Below, piece after piece: positions 7,498-14,998 of a stretch of DNA of 17,072 nucleotides (position 1 is the first letter of the stretch; each line of letters starts with the position of its first letter). Origin of the DNA: CAZTTH01 sp964615975. GTDB taxonomy: Bacteria > Verrucomicrobiota > Lentisphaeria > JABSQK01 > JAJFLO01. Both the position numbers and the translations under genes were made by a program. The DNA lies in the NCBI GenBank assembly GCA_964615975.1, contig CAZTTH010000063.1:1-17072 (forward strand). Reading direction: 5' to 3'. The notes beneath the pieces were generated by a model. That model was given only the letters and a program-made list of their open reading frames with translations, was not told the origin of the DNA and did no database searches.

Positions 7498-8613
7498 CTA
7501 GTCAATTGTGACAACATCATCTTTGGTCAATCGTGATGTTTGTAAAAAATGTGCTTTTCCCAAATGTGGATCGATAATTAACGCGTCTCCAGCTTTAGCG
7601 TTGATAAAATGTTGATTGGTATTCACTTTATCTTTTCTATTTAAGACCACTTCCCTCATGTTTTTGCCATCACAGAGATGGCGTATTCCTGATCGTTTTA
7701 CCCGTTTTAATGAAGACAATACCCGCCATTGATTTTCACTTGGTTTAATGTCCTGACAGGTAAACGCAAAACCAGTAAAATGATGCCGGTGATTGGGATT
7801 GCCAATCAAATGCGAAAGTCGTTGAATAAATGAGAATGAAAAGCGATTGATATTAAAATGACACCAGTTATTCGCTGTCATCGGGCAGGGATTCTTGCTT
7901 GGGCAAGGAAAGAGTATATTCCAGTTATGATCAGTAAGATGATTTCGCAGGGGTAATATTTGATGAAATACCTGACATGTGCCAGGCTCGATGATAAAGA
8001 GAAATTTCGCACACAGCTTGGTTATCCATTCCATGTCATTGGTCGTGTCTTCCACGATGACATTACTAACCATCAGCCAATCGCATGACGCAGGAGAATA
8101 AGTCCTCCAATCCCTTTGGATAAATTTGAATTCTAGATGTGCAAGTTCAGGAAAATAATCGGGAAGTTTTAATGCCAATTGCCTGGCAATTTTGAGTCCG
8201 GTTGCGCTTTGGTCTATTCCAATTACCGATTTGATCGACTTCAGGGCGTCCGGTTGTTTTGACAACAAATAAAATAATCCTGCCCACAAAGATGTCCCTG
8301 GGCCACAACCGATATCGATGATCTGGTCTTCGCATTCAAATGAAAACGGTTGGCTGGGGTTGGAGGATATGCGATCCAATATAAACCATAACTTTGGCAT
8401 CTGTATGGTCATATAATACAGGGTATAGGCCACCATGGATTGAAAATCATCCTGATAATGCCAGTCCTGTTCAGGGATATTCTTAACAAAGTGCTGGTTC
8501 AGGTGACGCAATCTTTCAAGCATCTCAGCAGTGGTTTCATTGCCAGGCCTTAGGCCTAGTCCTGCAAACAACCATTCCTGATACCCGCGGGGATAATAAT
8601 CGATTTGAGGCAT
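7498..8613 (-). CDS. Rsm22/METTL17-like methyltransferase-fold protein with Fe-S cysteine motif
   Basis: Encodes 371 aa. A Rossmann methyltransferase core begins at IIDIGCGPGTS (~98-108), with GIDQSATGL (~132-140) as the second SAM-binding strand. The Rsm22 signature follows: IIEPGT (207-212), then Cys237-x5-Cys243-x7-Cys251-His-Phe. A later cysteine, Cys314, lies in RHLCDG. As I recall, the C-x5-C-x7-C plus distal C pattern is that of the 4Fe-4S site of mitochondrial METTL17/Rsm22, which acts in small-ribosomal-subunit assembly. A similar ribosome-assembly role is inferred here; methyltransferase activity itself is uncertain in the family. No clear Shine-Dalgarno sequence is seen. It lies 66 bp downstream of the 1136-aa protein gene and 65 bp upstream of the M48 gene. 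Confidence 0.85.
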   Translation of the reverse strand: MPQIDYYPRGYQEWLFAGLGLRPGNETTAEMLERLRHLNQHFVKNIPEQDWHYQDDFQSMVAYTLYYMTIQMPKLWFILDRISSNPSQPFSFECEDQIIDIGCGPGTSLWAGLFYLLSKQPDALKSIKSVIGIDQSATGLKIARQLALKLPDYFPELAHLEFKFIQRDWRTYSPASCDWLMVSNVIVEDTTNDMEWITKLCAKFLFIIEPGTCQVFHQILPLRNHLTDHNWNILFPCPSKNPCPMTANNWCHFNINRFSFSFIQRLSHLIGNPNHRHHFTGFAFTCQDIKPSENQWRVLSSLKRVKRSGIRHLCDGKNMREVVLNRKDKVNTNQHFINAKAGDALIIDPHLGKAHFLQTSRLTKDDVVTID

Positions 8614-8679
8614 GAGTTACTGCAATGATAAGGGTTTAGGAAAGCAGATTGTAACATCCGAGAAAAAATTAACTTCCCC

Positions 8680-11600
8680 TCATAGACAATCCACACCAAG
8701 GGTGCCTTGTAACTTTGACAGATACCGCTTTGAACTTACTTTGGTCAAGGTTTCTTTGGCAAATTGTAATCGCTGCGCTATCCCTAAGCGTTGCGCTTCT
8801 GATTGATGGGTTTGCTTGGATATGAATTTTTTGAGATAAGTGACATGTTTTTTCCATAACGTGATATCTGCCTTCTGCTTATTGGTCAGACGATCGGCAT
8901 ACCAACTGCTACTTAAAAGATTTTCCCTGGTAAACAATGCACGAATGGAAGGATGATCAAGTTTTTTTCCCTCAAACTCACCGTCTCGCATGATATGCAA
9001 TAACGCATGCAAAGGGGGACATGCCATATCAATACTGCCATCGCTAAAATAAAGAATTGCTACTTGGCGATGGGTTTCTACGATATTGTCCATGCTATCA
9101 GCGAAAATCGCAAGATCCTGGATTTCAGGATGCAACATTTTTTCGCGAAACAAAACACTGGGATTATTGAAGACCCGGCCGAAAAAGGCATTAACAAAAT
9201 GTGCTGATATACGATATCCGAGACGGCTGGCGAGAACATTTTTTCCTTGATATTCAAAGTCTAAACATTTTTCCAAGTATCCATTTTCGATAAGAAACCG
9301 CGGATCTCTTTCATGGACATCCATCCGGCACCAGACTTCGGGGATCAACATGCTGATATCATGATCGACACGATATTTGGGTCCAATGTACCCGGCACCG
9401 GTTATAAAACAATGATATTGGGTAAGGATGAAGGATACGATGGCACTATTCAAATCAATTATCGGTAAAAGTGCATTAAACGGATCCTTCGTTAGCGCAC
9501 CTTCTGATCCAGCGCCGGTTGTCGATGGTGATTTACCCGTCATGCTGCAAATAAACTCCATGAAAAGTTCCGGCAACTCCATATAGTGAATGGGATTATA
9601 AACTGATAACGCGCGAATACCTAATTGAGGGTCAGGAGGATTATTTCTCCGGCCTGGCAAAACCGCATTAACGGGATAGGGAACTGGTTTATTGATTGGA
9701 ATCCGGCGATACAATCGCGTTCCCAATTCTGCTAAATACACTGACCGGGGATTGATTAAATCTGACCGATTTTGCAAATACCGGGGATTTTTTGTCGGAA
9801 CTCGATTGACTAATCTGGGGTGCGCAGATGAAACAAAATAAGCGGGACCAGGTTCATTAACGACACTGTGGATAAACTTTCGCATCGGTTCAGTCCATTG
9901 ATCAAATGCAATTGAATCCGCAATCAGATTTTTCGCATCAGCACTAGTTAAAGGCTCAAAATTAGATATGAAATTACCCGGTTGAGACAAATCCAATTCA
10001 GTTTGGTTGTCAAAGCCGCGATGAATCGCATCGTCAGGACGCTGGAAAAGTCGCAACTCACAATTATGAATGAATTTTACGCATGGATTCACATCGCGAT
10101 ATAGGGGGTTCAAGTGATTAATATTATCTGAAGGAACGACCAAGGACACCGAAATATCATCCTCGGTTTGAATTTTCATGGCAGGAATAAAATCACGACG
10201 TAAACCAAAAATTCGCCACGAACCATTCCGTGAGTAACCGACGCGTAAATAATTGGCGATTAATTTTCTATTATGGTATTTCAGTTCGTTGCCGGGGCGG
10301 CCATTGAGGATGTCGACATTAAAATGCTCTTGCCAGTTATCCCCCCATTCCGGACGATAATATTGTTTGAGTACATATACCAGATCGCGAATATGCCTTG
10401 GGATATCCCGGAGCCAGGCATTGTATTCAGATGTGTACATGTTTTCCGATGGAGTCAGCAATTTTATCACTGACCCCAGGGATCGCTCCCGACTCAAAAT
10501 CGGTCTACCGGTTGCGACTACTCCCAAGTGTTTCTTGAAACGATAGCGATATTCCGCTTTAAGTATGTCCTCTACCTGGGCAAAATCTTTTTGAATTTCA
10601 GCGGTAAAAATGGGGCCATTAATGATTGCATCGGAAATTGGTTTTGAAATTTCAGACTTCCCTCCCCCAGATACTGTGCTGGGTTTATGACAAAATGTCC
10701 CTTCCGCGGTTGTTCCCATCAATAGCCATTTTTGATTGTATGGTTCTTTGACCAAATGAACTTTATAACCTGATGGAAGGATGTAGGACTTATTGGGCAT
10801 GAGCCGAATACGATGATCAATATTTCCCTCTTTCCAGGTAATCATTTGGGAGTATAAACTGATCGTGACATTCTCTGGGATATAAATGATATCGCGATAT
10901 TGTTTATCGATGGCATATCCTTCAGGTTGTAATTCAAACGTTTCTCCATAGTCTGCCAGGACATCCCTGAAAGAATGATTTACCATGGGCACATGAGTGT
11001 TGACAGTGAATTCATCGCCCAGATCATAACTGGCAAAAGCAATTGCCCCCCCTGCATGTTCTTCTTCACAACCACCCCCTAAATTGCACGCGTAACTTAT
11101 CTGGCTTTTTACTTCTTTTTTGCAATAACCAAAATAGTTATCGGCAATCACCGTGACAATCACCCCGCGTCGGTCACGACAAACGACCTTGAAGGCAAGC
11201 CCATCATTGTAAAGCTCGTCATTTTTTTTCCAACACATGCCATCGCGCTTTTGCCGTTCAGTCGCATCGCCCCACGCAGGCAAACCGATTTCTTTTTTGG
11301 TCAAATTTACCAGATGCGGGGCTAATATCACACATCCAGTGTGACCAGACCAATGTTCGACATCAAGTCCGGCATCATTACCCGGCAGTGATGGATCTCC
11401 GGCATTACCAAATATGGACTCAACAAAGTCCAGATTACTAACCAGATTGCCAGGCGCAAAAAAACGCGTTTCCATGGATAATTCTGAACTCAATCCTGGT
11501 ACTTTTGGACTGACCATGGGGCGGAGATATAAAGACACAAAGAGCTCCGCATTATCCTTTTGCGTACTGGTAAAAGGTAATTGCATCAAATCCTTTGGAG

Positions 11601-12090
11601 GGTTAAATGCTGCCCTCAGTAAATGCGCGTACGCGCTCTTTGAAAGCGCCTTTTTATTATCAGGGATCGGTAGTCCACCCTCGACAATATGGAAACTTCC
11701 CTGGGTAGTACGGCGATCAGATCGAGGGTTATGGAGTACTCCCTGCTTGATGCGATAGGAACAAACAATTTCAGAGCGAAAGTGATCAACATCGGGAGGT
11801 AGAGATAAGAGACGCGACAACCCCGGACGATCCAAAACGAATGTTTGATGAGGCATGGATACAGCAACTTCTAGGTTCAACTCGCTTAGATAATCGGCCA
11901 AAAAATCCTGTATCCGCTGGTCGGCCGGACATAAATAATCAGCTAATAACCGGTTTTTCTCCTGCAGATTATACAAAAGCGAACGAGTGACCTCGGTAAT
12001 GTCATTATCTATCCCCTTTTCAAGAATCGGCACACCTAACATTGCCAGCTTCAGATTGATGTATTGAACTGATTTTTGGTGAGGATTCAT
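8680..12090 (-). CDS. Very large cytosolic protein, probable PPi-type phosphoenolpyruvate carboxykinase
   Basis: Encodes 1136 aa (about 129 kDa) with no signal peptide or membrane helix. Conserved-looking blocks include ACNLGGGCEEEHAGGAIAF (~334-352), TFCHKPSTVSGGGKSE (~465-480, a Gly-rich loop ending in Lys478-Ser), TPSENMYTSEYNAW, NPRSVYLAELGTRLYRR, and a C-terminal GPKYRVDHDISML block. The size and these blocks fit, from memory, the PPi-dependent PEP carboxykinases of Entamoeba and Propionibacterium (about 130 kDa), which interconvert oxaloacetate + PPi with PEP + CO2 + Pi. I cannot align it, and it lacks an ordinary ATP/GTP-PEPCK layout, so the call is tentative. The alternative is an uncharacterised large enzyme family. 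The ATG has no evident Shine-Dalgarno sequence. It is first in the minus-strand run, divergent from typA. Confidence 0.55.
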   Translation of the reverse strand: MNPHQKSVQYINLKLAMLGVPILEKGIDNDITEVTRSLLYNLQEKNRLLADYLCPADQRIQDFLADYLSELNLEVAVSMPHQTFVLDRPGLSRLLSLPPDVDHFRSEIVCSYRIKQGVLHNPRSDRRTTQGSFHIVEGGLPIPDNKKALSKSAYAHLLRAAFNPPKDLMQLPFTSTQKDNAELFVSLYLRPMVSPKVPGLSSELSMETRFFAPGNLVSNLDFVESIFGNAGDPSLPGNDAGLDVEHWSGHTGCVILAPHLVNLTKKEIGLPAWGDATERQKRDGMCWKKNDELYNDGLAFKVVCRDRRGVIVTVIADNYFGYCKKEVKSQISYACNLGGGCEEEHAGGAIAFASYDLGDEFTVNTHVPMVNHSFRDVLADYGETFELQPEGYAIDKQYRDIIYIPENVTISLYSQMITWKEGNIDHRIRLMPNKSYILPSGYKVHLVKEPYNQKWLLMGTTAEGTFCHKPSTVSGGGKSEISKPISDAIINGPIFTAEIQKDFAQVEDILKAEYRYRFKKHLGVVATGRPILSRERSLGSVIKLLTPSENMYTSEYNAWLRDIPRHIRDLVYVLKQYYRPEWGDNWQEHFNVDILNGRPGNELKYHNRKLIANYLRVGYSRNGSWRIFGLRRDFIPAMKIQTEDDISVSLVVPSDNINHLNPLYRDVNPCVKFIHNCELRLFQRPDDAIHRGFDNQTELDLSQPGNFISNFEPLTSADAKNLIADSIAFDQWTEPMRKFIHSVVNEPGPAYFVSSAHPRLVNRVPTKNPRYLQNRSDLINPRSVYLAELGTRLYRRIPINKPVPYPVNAVLPGRRNNPPDPQLGIRALSVYNPIHYMELPELFMEFICSMTGKSPSTTGAGSEGALTKDPFNALLPIIDLNSAIVSFILTQYHCFITGAGYIGPKYRVDHDISMLIPEVWCRMDVHERDPRFLIENGYLEKCLDFEYQGKNVLASRLGYRISAHFVNAFFGRVFNNPSVLFREKMLHPEIQDLAIFADSMDNIVETHRQVAILYFSDGSIDMACPPLHALLHIMRDGEFEGKKLDHPSIRALFTRENLLSSSWYADRLTNKQKADITLWKKHVTYLKKFISKQTHQSEAQRLGIAQRLQFAKETLTKVSSKRYLSKLQGTLGVDCL

Positions 12091-12335
12091 TTTTAAAGAA
12101 AATATTTAGTTAATTAAGACAGGCAAATATGGATTGGAGTCCAACCGAACGACATTTCACTCACCTGCCAAAGATGGCTCTATTTGTAAGACTAATAGGG
12201 TTACCTAGTCATGGATATATTTACAAGTCAATCCTATATATATTTTATAAATGATATTGATTATTCTGCACGTGAAATTAAATTTCGCGCTTTCGCATCC
12301 CGTTAATATTAAAGATAAATACAAGATCATAACTT
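12091..12335. promoter_or_regulatory. Divergent intergenic region between the 1136-aa gene and typA
   Basis: This 245-bp AT-rich gap must hold promoters for both flanking genes. I find no convincing -35/-10 pair. Two odd-length perfect palindromes stand out: TTGGAGTCCAA (12134-12144) and GAAATTAAATTTC (12274-12286), the latter about 50 bp before typA. Either could be an operator half-site pair. No coding sequence or RNA gene is evident. Confidence 0.4.
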
Positions 12336-14144
12336 ATGGCCCACTACAGAAATATCGGTATCATTGCTCATGTCGACCACGGTAAAACCACCTTGGTTGA
12401 TAAACTTCTTCAACAGAGCGGGACTTTTCGGGAGAATGAAAACATTGAAGAGAGAGTAATGGATTCAATGGACTTGGAAAAAGAAAAGGGAATTACCATT
12501 CGTGCTAAAAATGCATCAGTGCAGTGGCGCGATATTACCATTAATATAGTGGACACCCCAGGCCATGCCGATTTTGGTGGTGAGGTTGAACGAATCTTGA
12601 ATATGGTGGATGGCGTTCTTTTGGTCGTCGATGCTGCCGAAGGTCCCCAAGCCCAGACTCGGTTTGTTTTACATAAGGCTATCGAGCAGGATTTAAGCTT
12701 GATCGTGGTGGTCAATAAAATTGATCGAGATTTGGCCAATCCCCAGAAAGTTCATGATGAAATATTGGAGTTGCTTTTAGAGCTCAATGCTGCAGAAAAG
12801 CAATTTAACGCTCCTTTCGTATATGCCAGTGCAAAATGTGGATACGCGGTTAAGCAATTGTCTGATCCACCCGTGAACATGAACCCATTACTCGATACCA
12901 TCATCGATAAGATTCCACCGCCAAAGGTAAATCCAGAAATGCCATTTCTAATGTTGGTGAGCAACCTGGACTGGAACGAATTTGTTGGACGGATTGCGAT
13001 TGGGAAAATATTGCAGGGTTCAATCGCATCCGGTCAGACGATATTTCATCTCGACAAGGATGGCAATAAAAATTCAATGTTGACTTCTAAAGTCTTCGCA
13101 TTTAGTGGATTGCGTACCTCCGAATCTATCGTTGGTGAATCAGGAAATATTATAGGCTTGTCAGGTAGAGATGCCATATTTATTGGCGATACCCTCAGCA
13201 GTACAGAATCGCAAACCCCATTACCATTTGTGCCGATAGGTCCACCAACGATCCAGATGCATATTTGTGTTAATGACAGTCCCCTGGCTGGACGCGAAGG
13301 CAAGTATCTCACCGCACGTCATCTGCGTGAACGATTGATTAAGGAAACGCGGACAAATATCTCACTTGAAATAGCTGATTCTCAATTCGCCAATATTTTT
13401 ATACTTAAAGCAAGAGGGGTTTTGCAAATCGCAATATTAGCAGAACAGATGCGGCGTGAGGGTTATGAGTTTTTAATCTCCCAACCTGAGGTCATTTATC
13501 GAGAAAAAAATGGCGTCAGAGAAGAACCGTATGAGACACTTTGGATTGATATACCTAATAGTTGCCTGGGTGATATCATGCAAAATCTGGCGCTTCGCAA
13601 AGCTGAGATTACCAACCTCGAACATAGCGGAGAACGAGTAAAATTGAAGGCGATCATACCAACTCGAGGTCTTATTGGCTTTGAGACCTTCCTAGCGAAC
13701 AAGACCAGTGGACGTGGAATTTCAAGCCACATGTTCTACGAATACGATGAAATGACCCCTGAAATTCGCATGCGTAATACAGGTGCCATGGTTTCGATGG
13801 AAAATGGGATCGCTACTCATTATGCACTGGAAATGCTGCAGGAGAGAGGACGATTATTTATTAGCCCCCAAGATATTGTTTATAAAGGCATGATTGTCGG
13901 TGAAAATTCGCGATCGGAAGACATGCTCGTAAACCCAACCAAATTAAAACAGCTCAGCAATGTTCGTTCCCAGGGTGAAGGAAAGACCATTACACTTGAG
14001 CCTCCGTGTAAAATGACTTTGGAAAAAATTATCGAATACATCACTTCCGATGATTATGTTGAAATAACCTATTCGGCATTACGGATGAGGAAAAAAATAC
14101 TCGATGCTACACAAAGAAAACGTTCCTCTGTTGCGGTAACCTGA
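12336..14144 (+). CDS. typA: Translational GTPase TypA/BipA
   Basis: Encodes 602 aa, the standard length for the family. The GTPase motifs are all present: G1 AHVDHGKT (11-18), the G2 region KGITIRAKNAS (~51-61), G3 DTPGHADF (73-80), G4 NKID (127-130) and a G5 ASAKCG. EF-G-like domains II, III and V follow, then the TypA-specific C-terminal domain containing GENSRSEDMLVNP and KQLSNVRSQGEGK-like segments. TypA binds the 70S ribosome and acts in stress adaptation, low-temperature growth and 50S assembly. The start matches the conserved family N-terminus, although the upstream ribosome site is weak. It is followed 238 bp later by a small RNA-binding protein gene; both have plausible cold- or stress-related ribosome/RNA roles. 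Confidence 0.98.
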   Translation: MAHYRNIGIIAHVDHGKTTLVDKLLQQSGTFRENENIEERVMDSMDLEKEKGITIRAKNASVQWRDITINIVDTPGHADFGGEVERILNMVDGVLLVVDAAEGPQAQTRFVLHKAIEQDLSLIVVVNKIDRDLANPQKVHDEILELLLELNAAEKQFNAPFVYASAKCGYAVKQLSDPPVNMNPLLDTIIDKIPPPKVNPEMPFLMLVSNLDWNEFVGRIAIGKILQGSIASGQTIFHLDKDGNKNSMLTSKVFAFSGLRTSESIVGESGNIIGLSGRDAIFIGDTLSSTESQTPLPFVPIGPPTIQMHICVNDSPLAGREGKYLTARHLRERLIKETRTNISLEIADSQFANIFILKARGVLQIAILAEQMRREGYEFLISQPEVIYREKNGVREEPYETLWIDIPNSCLGDIMQNLALRKAEITNLEHSGERVKLKAIIPTRGLIGFETFLANKTSGRGISSHMFYEYDEMTPEIRMRNTGAMVSMENGIATHYALEMLQERGRLFISPQDIVYKGMIVGENSRSEDMLVNPTKLKQLSNVRSQGEGKTITLEPPCKMTLEKIIEYITSDDYVEITYSALRMRKKILDATQRKRSSVAVT

Positions 14145-14251
14145 TGTCAATAAAAAACACCGTCTATTACTCTGATCCAACCCGAGTTTCCTATAGAATT
14201 AATTAATTAACGGATATTGAAATATAAATTATTGTGCTTAATTTATTTTTT

Positions 14252-14269
14252 TTGTTATCTCAATAACAA
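14252..14269 (+). ncRNA. AU-rich 7-bp hairpin at the start of the RRM gene leader
   Basis: TTGTTAT (14252-14258) pairs perfectly with ATAACAA (14263-14269) around a CTCA loop. It lies five bases before the 5' strand of the long closing stem of the next element. The T-run lies before rather than after the hairpin, so it is not a terminator of typA. Confidence 0.45.
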
Positions 14270-14273
14270 TAAG

Positions 14274-14346
14274 TCTTAGGGTGGAAATACGTAGCCTACT
14301 ATCAGTAGGAGAATAATTCCGGTGCTATCGGAACCGTCCCCTAAGA
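14274..14346 (+). ncRNA. Candidate structured leader RNA (three-way-junction-like) upstream of the RRM gene
   Basis: TCTTAGGG (14274-14281) is an exact 8-bp reverse complement of CCCTAAGA (14339-14346). This stem encloses two further perfect hairpins: CCTAC/GTAGG (14295-14299 and 14305-14309, five-base loop) and TTCCG/CGGAA (14317-14321 and 14329-14333, extendable by one G-U pair to a five-base loop). A closing stem with two tandem hairpins is a three-way junction. It ends 36 bases before the ATG at 14383. I do not recognise a known riboswitch consensus in it. Likely roles are autoregulation by the RNA-binding protein, a temperature sensor, or an unknown ligand sensor. A possible -10-like TATAAA at 14223-14228 would give a leader of about 150 nt, but there is no good -35. 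Confidence 0.55.
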
Positions 14347-14381
14347 GAGAATTAAAAGTTAGAAGAAAGGTAGTTGTATAA
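14322..14381 (+). CDS. Possible 19-codon leader peptide (uORF) ending one base before the RRM gene
   Basis: A GTG at 14322 preceded by AGGAGA (14307-14312, nine-base spacing) opens a 19-codon frame that stops with TAA at 14379-14381, one base before the ATG of the RNA-binding protein. The peptide would be short, basic and Val-rich at its end. The Shine-Dalgarno sequence lies partly in the 3' arm of the first hairpin and the GTG lies in the loop region of the second, so folding would hide its start. Such short frames arise by chance, so support is limited. Confidence 0.3.
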   Translation: MLSEPSPKRELKVRRKVVV

Positions 14382-14382
14382 A

Positions 14383-14685
14383 ATGTCGATCAAGTTATAT
14401 GTTGGGAATTTATCTTTTAGCTCCACCGAAAAAGATCTCCAGGATTTATTTGGTGGAGTTGGTAATGTAGAACATTGTGAGGTCATCGTAGATCGCTTTA
14501 CTAAACGTTCTCGAGGTTTTGCATTTGTTGAAATGGCCACCAAGGAAGATGCCAACAAGGCGATAGAAACGCTTCACGGGAAGGAATTTCAGGGAAGAAC
14601 ATTAATGGTAAATGAAGCTCGGCCAAAAACTGAAAGACCCCCCCGCTATGATAGTGGTCCTCGCCGAAATAGTTATCGGGAGTAA
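14383..14685 (+). CDS. Small single-RRM RNA-binding protein
   Basis: Encodes 100 aa: one RNA recognition motif plus a short basic tail. RNP2 is LYVGNL (5-10) and RNP1 is RGFAFVEM (44-51), both with the aromatic residues that stack on RNA bases. EFQGRTLMVNEARPK (~68-82) closes the fold, followed by an Arg/Pro/Tyr tail (83-100). This is the layout of bacterial Rbp proteins, such as the cold-inducible cyanobacterial ones, which bind single-stranded RNA. I chose the ATG at 14383 because it gives the usual MSIKLYVGNL start. An in-frame TTG at 14374 would add three residues. AGAAAGG (14364-14370) is the nearest ribosome-site candidate but is 12 bases away. The structured leader and strong downstream terminator make it a self-contained transcription unit. 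Confidence 0.95.
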   Translation: MSIKLYVGNLSFSSTEKDLQDLFGGVGNVEHCEVIVDRFTKRSRGFAFVEMATKEDANKAIETLHGKEFQGRTLMVNEARPKTERPPRYDSGPRRNSYRE

Positions 14686-14774
14686 AATTCATAAGAATTT
14701 TTAGTCATTTTCTGCCGTTTATCCGGTATTGACCATATTCCCGATTACCACATCTTAGCCATTACTAACTCATC

Positions 14775-14806
14775 AAGCCGGCATATTAACGAGTTGCCGG
14801 CTTTTT
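14775..14806 (+). terminator. Strong intrinsic terminator after the RRM gene
   Basis: AAGCCGGCA (14775-14783) pairs perfectly with TGCCGGCTT (14795-14803) around an 11-base loop, and the stem runs into a TTTTT tract (14802-14806) followed by more T. It is about 90 bases past the stop codon and is the clearest terminator in the window. The rest of 14686-14998 (313 bp) holds no gene that I can see, only a possible promoter for the next gene. Confidence 0.88.
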
Positions 14807-14897
14807 ACTTTTAAACTTTACGCATTATCGAGGAATAGAAAATCAATAATCGTGAAATCTGAGAAATTCATTAGGTATTTGTTTCTCCATAGCTTCC

Positions 14898-14926
14898 TTG
14901 AAATTTACTTTTCTGGAGATGATATT
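14898..14926 (+). promoter_or_regulatory. Candidate sigma70-like promoter for the SNase-like gene
   Basis: TTGAAA (14898-14903), 17 bases, then GATATT (14921-14926): five and four matches to the -35 and -10 consensus. It lies about 72 bp upstream of the ATG at 14999 and after the strong terminator, where a new promoter is expected. Confidence 0.35.
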
Positions 14927-14998
14927 GAGGCGCTTTCTTCCTGTCATCATAACCTGTTAACCTAATGAAATCGTTTATCACCCATGTCGTAACGGATC

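Noticed and set aside
8680..12090. Ordinary ATP- or GTP-dependent PEP carboxykinase
   Set aside because: The protein is about twice the usual length and lacks the canonical nucleotide-loop context of those families; only the PPi-type remains plausible.
14274..14346. Assignment of the RRM leader to a known riboswitch class (purine, TPP, c-di-GMP, Mn, guanidine, THF, glutamine)
   Set aside because: None of the core conserved strings that I remember for those classes is present, so it is reported as unidentified.
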